Below, piece after piece: positions 35,551-41,459 of a stretch of 41,459 nt of DNA; position 1 is the stretch's first letter, and each line of letters opens with the position of its first letter. Source of the DNA: an uncultured bacterium (GTDB taxonomy: Bacteria > Bacillota > Clostridia > Lachnospirales > Lachnospiraceae). A program made the position numbers and the translations under genes. The notes beneath the pieces are model-generated. The model saw only the letters and a program-made list of their open reading frames with translations. It was not told where the DNA came from and ran no database searches. The stretch is taken from assembly GCA_905215405.1 (NCBI GenBank), contig CAJMQE010000027.1, positions 1-41,459 on the forward strand, in the 5' to 3' direction.

Positions 35551-35579
35551 AGAATACCATATAGTGTGAACTTTGTAAA
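35551..35579 (-). promoter_or_regulatory. Promoter of zinc-ribbon paralog 2
   Basis: On the minus strand TTTACA, a 17-bp spacer and TATTCT make a plausible sigma-A promoter. Transcription would start near 35544, directly before the attenuator-like hairpin. The GGTATTCTAAAC stretch around the -10 is partly conserved upstream of paralog 1. Confidence 0.5.
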
Positions 35580-35634
35580 TTATTTCCACTAAAATTTTAG
35601 TTCTTTAGTACTATTTCTTTTATTTCCTTCCCAC

Positions 35635-37068
35635 CTAAAATTTCTCCTCTATATGCAGCCCATTCTCCCGGATCACATTTTGATACCAGTAAAAACTATC
35701 TTTTGGAATTCTTTTCAGATCCATTAGATCATGTTCCTGCCTGTTCACATAGACAAATCCATACCGTTTTTTGAACCCCTGATGCGAACTTAACAGATCC
35801 ATAAATGACCACGGAGAATAACCAAGTAGTTCCACCCCATCAGAAATCGCATCTGCACATGCTCTGAGATGTTCTTTCAGATATAAGATTCTGCCTTGAT
35901 CATGGATTTTTCCATCTGCTGTCAGATGATCCTCCATACCAAGTCCATTTTCTGTAATGATAAGCGGCAAGTGATATCTCGCATAATAATCGTTGAGTAC
36001 GATTCTTAGTCCCATAGGATCGATCTGTGCACCATACTCGCTAACGGAGAGATTCGTATTTTTTTCATCCCTACAATAGCCGTACTGATCAAAATCGACC
36101 TCATTGCCACGATAAATACGCATGCCGACGGGATGTTCTATATCTGCTGGAAGATAACTGGCACACAAAGTACGATAATAATTGACTGCAATATAATCCA
36201 TTCTTCCCTGCTTTAGGATTGTTTCGTCTCCTGTTTCCATGTGCGGCATGATTCCACGCTGTTCCAGATAATTTGTGTAGTATCCAGGATACTTTCCAAA
36301 ATAATGCATATCCAGACAATACACCGTTTTCATTGCATCATTCATGCGAGCGGCCCAGATATCCTCTGGCCGATTTGTCAATGGATAAGTGCAGGTCGAT
36401 GAAACTGCCGGACCTGCCTTTCCATCCTTTACAATTTCATGACACATCTTTACTGCCAGCGCATGTGCCAGAAACATGTGATAATCCATTTGTGCCCGGA
36501 TTCTATCTGCCTGCCATGCATCCTGCTCTGCAATATTCATTCGTTCGTCCACACGGATCATCAGATTCTGCTCATTGATGATCTGCCAATACTTTACACG
36601 ATCTCCAAACTGGATAAAACAGATCCTGGCATACCTTGTAAATGCATCGATGCAGCGGCGGTCTTCCCATCCATTATATTTCTTTACTAGTGCATAAGGC
36701 AGATCAAAATGATACAGCGTTACAAATGGCTGAATTCCACTGGCAAGCAGATATGTGATCACTTGATCGTAAAAAGCAAGTCCTTCATGATTGACCATAC
36801 CATCTCCATCCGGAATGATCCTTGTCCATGCTATAGAGAAACGATAAATCTTCAGCCCCATTTTTTTCATCAGATCAATATCTTCTTTCCAGTGGTGATA
36901 AAAATCGCTGGCTACCTTGGTATCCGCCTGCCTGTCAGCCCGTTTGAACGAATTATAGTCCGCCACGCTCATACCTTTTCCACCTGCGTCCCAGCCTCCT
37001 TCGATCTGAAATGCTGACGATGAAGCCCCCCACAAAAAATTCTGTGGAAAATGAATCATTTTTTCCAT
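35635..37068 (-). CDS. GH1 6-phospho-beta-glucosidase
   Basis: A 477-residue cytosolic retaining enzyme. The N-terminal FPQNFLWGASSSAFQIEGGW signature is clear. Acid/base E166 lies in INEQNL and nucleophile E374 in ITENGLGMED. Near the C-terminus DLLSSHQGFKKRYGFVYV provides the Ser, Lys and Tyr expected to bind the 6-phosphate, though the loop is one residue shorter than in E. coli BglA-type enzymes. It sits 35 bp after a beta-glucoside PTS gene, which supports phosphorylated substrates. The ATG follows AGGGAG. No strong terminator follows before the zinc-ribbon promoter. Confidence 0.92.
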   Translation of the reverse strand: MEKMIHFPQNFLWGASSSAFQIEGGWDAGGKGMSVADYNSFKRADRQADTKVASDFYHHWKEDIDLMKKMGLKIYRFSIAWTRIIPDGDGMVNHEGLAFYDQVITYLLASGIQPFVTLYHFDLPYALVKKYNGWEDRRCIDAFTRYARICFIQFGDRVKYWQIINEQNLMIRVDERMNIAEQDAWQADRIRAQMDYHMFLAHALAVKMCHEIVKDGKAGPAVSSTCTYPLTNRPEDIWAARMNDAMKTVYCLDMHYFGKYPGYYTNYLEQRGIMPHMETGDETILKQGRMDYIAVNYYRTLCASYLPADIEHPVGMRIYRGNEVDFDQYGYCRDEKNTNLSVSEYGAQIDPMGLRIVLNDYYARYHLPLIITENGLGMEDHLTADGKIHDQGRILYLKEHLRACADAISDGVELLGYSPWSFMDLLSSHQGFKKRYGFVYVNRQEHDLMDLKRIPKDSFYWYQNVIRENGLHIEEKF

Positions 37069-37103
37069 CCTGCTCTCCCTTCTGTTTTGTCTTTCCTTTA
37101 TTA

Positions 37104-39152
37104 TTATCGCTGTATATGAATGATCATTGTCATCAGCCCAACATGCTCTCCAGGATATCCAGTTACTTTCGCAAATGTATCCGAATTTCCTACAATGATC
37201 GGCGTTGTCAGATCAAATCCTGCTTTGCGGATACCATCCCTGTCGAACTCGAGTAATTTGGTACCCCGTATGACATGTTGTCCCTGTTTTACACATTGTT
37301 TGAAGAAATGTCCCTGCAATTTTACCGTATCAATTCCCACATGGATCAGCAACTGCGCCCCATTGTCCAATACCAATCCAATCGCATGAAGCGTTGGATA
37401 AAGTGCAGTGACAGTGCAGTCAGCTGGTGCAATGACCTCACCCTTCTCCGGAATGATAGCAACACCTTTTCCCAGCTGTTCTGATGCAAATGCTTCATCA
37501 GATACATCCCGTAATGCAATTACATGTCCTTCCAGCGGCGCCGTAATATCTATGTCCCTGTGTAAGATTTCTTCTTCGGTCATCCCTGCATTTCCCGGGT
37601 AATTCTTATCCTGCGCGCTTTCATAAGAAAGTTCGCCCACCAAAGTAGCACCCTCATCGATTCCAATCATATAAGTCAACACCGCAGCGCCACCAAAAGC
37701 GATTGCAATTCCTGCTAGATAGAACAGAAACTGCCGCATGCCAAATGCTGCATAAGTAAAGACCGTGAGCACTCCGTTATTTGCAAATGCATCACCATAG
37801 ACACCTCCAGCACCCATAATTCCGCCCCCAACTGCACCGGCAAGGACCGCACAGATCATCGGTTTCTTTAACCGCAGATTACATCCATAGATTGCTGGTT
37901 CTGTAATTCCAACCAATGCTGCAGAAATAACTGCAGATGCCGCCACTCCCTTCATTTCCTGATCTTTACTCTTTAGCAGAACGCCCAGGGATGCTCCGCC
38001 CTGTGCAAAGTTCGCTGCGCCAGCAAATGCAAGAAGATTCTGCCTTCCACTGACTGCAACATCATTTAGACCGACCGGCAATAGTGCCCTGTGTGCTCCA
38101 AATATAACAAGAATGCTCCACAATCCACCAATCAGCGCGCCACCGAGTATTGCATTAAATCCAATGACCGAATCATAGGTCCACTGAATGACATTTCCAA
38201 TATAGATTCCTACCGGACCGAGAATACACAGGGTCAGCGGTACCATCAAAATCAGGGAAATCCCTGGAACCAGTATGATCTGCAGAATCAGTGGAATGAT
38301 TCTTTCCAGCGCTTTTTCCAACCAGTACAACACGAATACTGCCAATAGGATCGGTATGACCGATTCTGTATAACTAAATGTCTTTGTTGACTCTCCAATC
38401 GTCCACGCTCCTTTAACAACAGGTACACCGAAGATTCTTGTCACCGTACTGACATCCTGCATGATCTGATCGATCTGCGGATACACCAGAAATGCTCCGA
38501 TTGTCATGGCTATGATCTCATTGCATTTCAATGCTTTTGCCGCTGTATATCCCAAAAATACCGGCATAAAATAAAAGATGATCTGACTTGCTGCAAACAG
38601 CAGAATATACGTATCATTTGTAGAAATGTCAACACCTGCTGTTTTGAATGCAATCATTTTTGCCGCTGTCAGTAACCCTTTAATCAATCCGGATGCCGCA
38701 ATTGCAGGAATCAAAGGCGTAAACATTCTGGCAACTGTCTGTAAAATAAAGTTTCCGATTCCACTGTTATTTTTTATATCTACATTTATACGATTACTAC
38801 TGTGATGTTTTTCCTGCTCAGCCTTTTTCTCCGCCCTCTGCGCATCCTTCTTATGTGCTGCATGCCCATGTCCACTTCCTGCTTTTTTACTTTCTTCATC
38901 CGGATTATCTTGAAGCAGCATGAGCAGTTCTTCAAATACTTTATCCACTTTGGCTCCCAGAACGACCTGAAATTCTCCACCAGCTTCCACTACCTGGATT
39001 ACACCTTCCAGATGTCTGACTTTTTCTTTATCTGCTTTACCAGGATCTTTGAGCACAAACCGTAATCTGGTAAAACAATGTGTCACTTCTTCCACATTTC
39101 CGATACCACCGATACCATTCAATATTTCAGTCGCACATTTTCGCATATCCAT
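37104..39152 (-). CDS. bglP: PTS beta-glucoside-specific transporter EIIBCA
   Basis: A 682-residue membrane phosphotransferase permease. EIIB is first, with phospho-Cys C26 in THCFTRLRF. A His/Lys/Ala-rich linker (about 90-125) leads to EIIC with about ten membrane segments (about 135-490). EIIA is C-terminal with the phospho-His near residue 604 in LLIHVGIDTVKLQGH. Domain order and length match BglF/BglP. It imports and phosphorylates beta-glucosides (cellobiose, salicin or similar), which the downstream GH1 enzyme splits. No BglG/LicT-type antiterminator gene or clear RAT site is seen in the window. The ATG follows AAAGGGCG. Confidence 0.95.
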   Translation of the reverse strand: MDMRKCATEILNGIGGIGNVEEVTHCFTRLRFVLKDPGKADKEKVRHLEGVIQVVEAGGEFQVVLGAKVDKVFEELLMLLQDNPDEESKKAGSGHGHAAHKKDAQRAEKKAEQEKHHSSNRINVDIKNNSGIGNFILQTVARMFTPLIPAIAASGLIKGLLTAAKMIAFKTAGVDISTNDTYILLFAASQIIFYFMPVFLGYTAAKALKCNEIIAMTIGAFLVYPQIDQIMQDVSTVTRIFGVPVVKGAWTIGESTKTFSYTESVIPILLAVFVLYWLEKALERIIPLILQIILVPGISLILMVPLTLCILGPVGIYIGNVIQWTYDSVIGFNAILGGALIGGLWSILVIFGAHRALLPVGLNDVAVSGRQNLLAFAGAANFAQGGASLGVLLKSKDQEMKGVAASAVISAALVGITEPAIYGCNLRLKKPMICAVLAGAVGGGIMGAGGVYGDAFANNGVLTVFTYAAFGMRQFLFYLAGIAIAFGGAAVLTYMIGIDEGATLVGELSYESAQDKNYPGNAGMTEEEILHRDIDITAPLEGHVIALRDVSDEAFASEQLGKGVAIIPEKGEVIAPADCTVTALYPTLHAIGLVLDNGAQLLIHVGIDTVKLQGHFFKQCVKQGQHVIRGTKLLEFDRDGIRKAGFDLTTPIIVGNSDTFAKVTGYPGEHVGLMTMIIHIQR

Positions 39153-39253
39153 ATTTATCGCCCTTTCATCCGTTTCCTACCTATATTGTGGTCAATTTTT
39201 TCCAATTTATTTCTTTTCCCTCTTTTTCCCACAAAAATTTCGAATGAAATAGG

Positions 39254-39301
39254 ACAAAAAAACAGCCATGACATATTTAGCGGTATATGTCATGACTGTT
39301 T
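39254..39301 (-). terminator. Long intrinsic terminator upstream of the PTS gene
   Basis: A 17-bp stem (AAACAGTCATGACATAT on the minus strand, one wobble) with an 8-nt loop is followed by seven Ts. It lies about 105 bp upstream of the PTS start and about 375 bp after the ferredoxin stop. It ends the ferredoxin transcript or sits in the PTS leader as an attenuator; the stem shows no clear RAT consensus. Confidence 0.88.
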
Positions 39302-39364
39302 CTATTCTTATCTTTACACTAAAAAGGGGTGTATTTATTTCCGTTTATTACTGTTTGGTTTACT

Positions 39365-39400
39365 GGTTATTTTTTATGGTTATTTTTTATGGTTATTTAT
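39365..39400. repeat. 13-bp tandem repeat (GGTTATTTTTTAT)
   Basis: Two full copies at 39365 and 39378 and a partial third at 39391 follow one another. It forms the left part of the T-rich block between the terminator and ferredoxin. Confidence 0.75.
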
Positions 39401-39439
39401 CTTTTTGTTATTTTATTCTTTGGATATTTTGAAGTTTAT

Positions 39440-39650
39440 TTCTTTTTCTTTTGTAAATTGTTTGTTCTCTTTTGGATCTTTTGTAACTATCATTTGTATC
39501 TTTAATTGCTATCTTTTGTTGTTTTAATTGCTACCTTTTGTTACTTTTATTGTTATCGTTTGTATTTTTGTCTGTTCTCTTTTGTATCTATATTGCTTTC
39601 TTTTTATCTTTGTTCGCTGTCTTTTGCAATTTGGGTGTAATGTTTGTCTT
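39440..39650. repeat. Degenerate 22-nt tandem array with phased T-tracts
   Basis: The CTTTTGT-like anchor recurs at 39448, 39469, 39491, 39513, 39535, 39557, 39579, 39600 and 39621 (spacing 21 or 22). A typical unit is CTATCTTTTGTTGTTTTAATTG minus two bases, carrying two T-runs about 10-11 nt apart. The runs are therefore in phase with the DNA helix. The block is T-rich and C-poor on the plus strand. No gene is seen in it; long frames here are composition artefacts. Confidence 0.7.
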
Positions 39651-39677
39651 GCGAATCTATTGTGAACTAAATACTGA

Positions 39678-39863
39678 CTATTCCTGTGAAATTGCAGAAG
39701 CTGGACATGAATCAATTGCTTCCTGCACATTTGCACTGTTTACATCTGTTGTATCTGCGATTGCTTCTGCGAGATCATCATCTCCCATCACAAATACTTC
39801 CGGCTCAATGGAATTGCATAATCCACAACCTATACAAAGGCTCTTATCTACACATGCTCTCAT
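39678..39863 (-). CDS. Small [4Fe-4S] ferredoxin
   Basis: A 61-residue single-cluster ferredoxin. Ligands are C10, C13 and C16 (CIGCGLC) and C53 (SCPASAI), the monocluster pattern of small clostridial and Thermotoga-type ferredoxins. The middle is acidic. It carries single electrons in anaerobic metabolism. AAGGAGG lies about 7 nt before the ATG. It stands alone, with a TATAAT box and an inverted repeat upstream and a repeat array downstream. Its partner enzyme is not in the window. Confidence 0.93.
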   Translation of the reverse strand: MRACVDKSLCIGCGLCNSIEPEVFVMGDDDLAEAIADTTDVNSANVQEAIDSCPASAISQE

Positions 39864-39918
39864 ATTCTAATCCTCCTTCTTTACGCATCAAGATGATGTT
39901 TTCTTAACTTCTGTCGGT

Positions 39919-39960
39919 ATTATAGTATAATTTTTCCAACATTTCCGTTGTAAATACAAC
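39919..39960 (-). promoter_or_regulatory. Ferredoxin promoter region with inverted repeat
   Basis: TATAAT (minus strand, 39919-39924) lies about 55 bp before the ferredoxin ATG. GTTGTA-AA-TACAAC, a perfect 6-bp inverted repeat at 39947-39960, is placed near -35 and may be an operator. I do not recognise the regulator. Confidence 0.4.
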
Positions 39961-39976
39961 ATATTAATGAATTTAT

Positions 39977-40032
39977 AAAAAAACACACTACTGTAGGATT
40001 ATTTTTGCAATTAAACCCCACAGCAATGTGTC
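39977..40032 (-). terminator. Terminator after the DUF4041/GIY-YIG gene
   Basis: On the minus strand an interrupted stem (ACACA, GCTGT and GG pairing with CC, ACAG and TGTGT) with a long loop is followed by seven Ts, about 60 bp past the stop codon. Confidence 0.6.
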
Positions 40033-40093
40033 TCTCTTTAACCAGAATTATTTTCTTTTCCTATTTTTTATTGAACTAAATCAACAACTGACT

Positions 40094-41380
40094 CTATTTG
40101 CCAAAACGGGTCTTCGCAAATGGATCTACATCAAAGCCACCGTTCATCATTCTGAGTTCTTCACTTTCCCTGTACTGTAACGCCTCTGGAACATCGATAA
40201 ATTCTACTGTTTCATCAAAATGTTTATTGACTTCTTCCTTGATTTCATCCAGCGTAACATGGAAAAATTCTTTTCTTCTGTTGATCATATTGATCTTTTT
40301 ATCATCAAATGCCTTATGCAGTGCATTTTCCAGTGCTACTGCATCTTTACTGAAAATCATGGCATGCACATCAAAATGGAATGGCACAGAGGCACTTGAT
40401 AATTCATCGATTCGTTCCATTGGTTCCAGTCTTCTTGTCATGCCGATCTTATAGACATCAGGTCCAAATGCTCCAATATTACTGATGATATAGACGTACC
40501 CAGCACGTTCATTTGTCTCTCTGTAATCAATATCCGCAATATGCTGCTCCACCGTATCCAGCTGCTTTTGTATATCAGCCATCTTTTCCCGAATGGCTGG
40601 GCGCTCGGACTCTTCCGAATGCTCCAACTGCACTTTCAGATCTGCTAGAGCATTGGAATAGTGATTCTGCTCTTTCTCTGCCTTCTGTCGCTCTTCCATG
40701 ATTTCCTGGATGAGACGGGCCGCTTCCCGCTCCTGTGCTTTCATTTCCCGCAATTCTTCTTTCTCCTGCTCTTTTTTCACACGATAATCCAGTGCCAGTT
40801 TCAGCTCTTTTAACTTTAATTTATAATATTCGTCTGTAATGGAGATCTGCATGGATTTACCAAGTTTTGCAGTCATCTCAGCACTTTGCCTGATTTTCTT
40901 TTTACACTGTTCGTAATTATTGAACCTGCATTTTGCAATCATTTCATCCGCATCAGAGTTAAATGCACGTAAAAGCAGTTTCTGTGTATCCTGTACCATC
41001 TTTCTACCTTTTGATTCACTTCCGTCAACCAGCCAGTTCTTATCCCCTCTGACTGCACTTCCATCTCTGATACATTCTTTTTCCCTGTCTCTGATCTGAT
41101 TGAGCACTTCCTTGTACCGTGTGGAATTTGCAAAATCATAGGATGGTTTATAGATTCCAAATGACTGTGCTTCCAGCTCTCCATCCAGATCCACGATCTG
41201 TCCCTTTTTGTAAGTGATCTCACGTTCCAGATCTTCTATTTCATTCTTTTTGTGCTCGCTGTCTTCATAAATTCTTGCCAGACTGTCTTCCAGCTCCAGC
41301 ATCTTTGCACGCAGTTCTTTTACTTTATCTGTCAGATCCAATGCCTGCCTTCCATCGGGTGTGTCCAGCAGTTTCTTCAT
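40094..41380 (-). CDS. DUF4041 + T5orf172/GIY-YIG domain protein, probably 5'-truncated
   Basis: A 428-residue protein as it stands. Charged coiled-coil stretches cover about 15-75 and 180-290, with a DUF4041-like region between (YDFANSTRYKEVLNQIRDRE and LLLRAFNSDADEMIAKCRF). The C-terminal ~100 residues are a GIY-YIG nuclease-type domain: GYVYIISN, VYKIGMTRR, and E in ALENALHKAF. Relatives are often longer, with extra N-terminal coil or a membrane helix. In-frame codons upstream of the ATG (reading QLKDDNEK) continue the coil but hit TGA after about eleven codons, and no proper ribosome site is seen. Such proteins occur in phage and defence contexts, but no partner is here. Confidence 0.75.
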   Translation of the reverse strand: MKKLLDTPDGRQALDLTDKVKELRAKMLELEDSLARIYEDSEHKKNEIEDLEREITYKKGQIVDLDGELEAQSFGIYKPSYDFANSTRYKEVLNQIRDREKECIRDGSAVRGDKNWLVDGSESKGRKMVQDTQKLLLRAFNSDADEMIAKCRFNNYEQCKKKIRQSAEMTAKLGKSMQISITDEYYKLKLKELKLALDYRVKKEQEKEELREMKAQEREAARLIQEIMEERQKAEKEQNHYSNALADLKVQLEHSEESERPAIREKMADIQKQLDTVEQHIADIDYRETNERAGYVYIISNIGAFGPDVYKIGMTRRLEPMERIDELSSASVPFHFDVHAMIFSKDAVALENALHKAFDDKKINMINRRKEFFHVTLDEIKEEVNKHFDETVEFIDVPEALQYRESEELRMMNGGFDVDPFAKTRFGK

Positions 41381-41459
41381 TTTCTCATTATCATCTTTTA
41401 ACTGATTTACTCAAACTTCGCACATAGATATTAGCTATGCACCTTGAAAATTCAATACC
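41381..41459. other. Window edge; possible rRNA-spacer-like sequence
   Basis: The last bases, GCACCTTGAAAATTCAATA on the plus strand, resemble the conserved spacer just before 23S rRNA in many Firmicutes (a CTTTGAAAACT-type motif). The coil-like reading of the adjacent gene stops near 41410, so there may be a junction. This is from memory of the motif only. Confidence 0.3.

Noticed and set aside
39153..39253. LicT/BglG RAT antiterminator site in the PTS leader
   Set aside because: The expected RAT bases are absent around the hairpin on the minus strand.
39440..39650. CRISPR or origin-type iteron interpretation of the 22-nt array
   Set aside because: The units are contiguous, degenerate and T-rich. 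No Rep gene, DnaA-box cluster or cas gene is present.
39078..39870. Plus-strand hydrophobic frames upstream of the PTS gene and over ferredoxin
   Set aside because: They come from T-rich composition, overlap real minus-strand genes and lack ribosome sites.
40094..41380. Phage or defence island around the GIY-YIG protein
   Set aside because: No partner genes, integrase, tRNA target or other defence gene is visible; one domain protein at a window edge is not enough.

Overview
The window reads as a chromosomal segment of a gut-type Firmicute, most likely a Lachnospiraceae relative. This is inferred from the AT-rich low-GC base composition, strong AGGAGG-type ribosome sites, a SAPR-family response regulator, a DUF6171 protein, a GH112 phosphorylase, a YesL/LplABC-type sugar locus and a cell-surface giant with a C-terminal anchor. 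Nearly every gene lies on the minus strand. The one convincing plus-strand gene is an AraC regulator at 21345-22292.

Layout, left to right. 1-2.8 kb: a two-component system (SAPR-type regulator and 7TM LytS-like kinase). 2.9-3.8 kb: a metallophosphoesterase. 4.1-21.1 kb: one long minus-strand gene train that appears to start at a promoter near 21.18 kb and end at a terminator near 4.1 kb. In transcription order it encodes two ABC permeases, a lipoprotein binding protein, GH105 unsaturated rhamnogalacturonyl hydrolase, a cytosolic CE12-like acetylesterase, GH112 galactosyl-rhamnose phosphorylase, rhamnose mutarotase, a YesL-like membrane protein, GH42 beta-galactosidase, GH28, an SGNH hydrolase, an aldo/keto reductase and a MATE exporter. 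21.3-22.3 kb: the divergent AraC regulator. 22.4-31.4 kb: a second minus-strand operon with a 2365-residue surface enzyme (CE12 + PL11), GH51 arabinofuranosidase and a small Cys-rich protein. 31.6-35.5 kb: two tandem paralogous zinc-ribbon membrane proteins of unknown role. 35.6-39.2 kb: a beta-glucoside PTS (EIIBCA) and a GH1 6-phospho-beta-glucosidase. 39.2-41.5 kb: a T-rich 22-nt repeat array, a small ferredoxin and a DUF4041/GIY-YIG protein that looks cut at its 5' end.

How it works together (inference from families). This is a rhamnogalacturonan-I utilisation locus, comparable to the yes/yte/lpl genes of Bacillus subtilis. The anchored CE12-PL11 protein deacetylates and cleaves the backbone outside. 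The ABC importer, which has no ATPase gene here and presumably shares one, takes up unsaturated oligosaccharides. GH105, CE12, GH28, GH42, GH51 and GH112 finish the breakdown in the cytosol. GH112 conserves energy by releasing galactose 1-phosphate and rhamnose, and RhaM interconverts rhamnose anomers. The rhamnose catabolic genes themselves (isomerase, kinase, aldolase) are not in the window.

The most unusual signals are the triplicated GYGF-type binding module in the giant enzyme, a 17-bp element shared by the promoters of both pectin operons, a helically phased 22-nt T-tract array, a 34-35-nt repeat array inside the operon, and a duplicated zinc-ribbon gene whose leader carries an attenuator-like hairpin.
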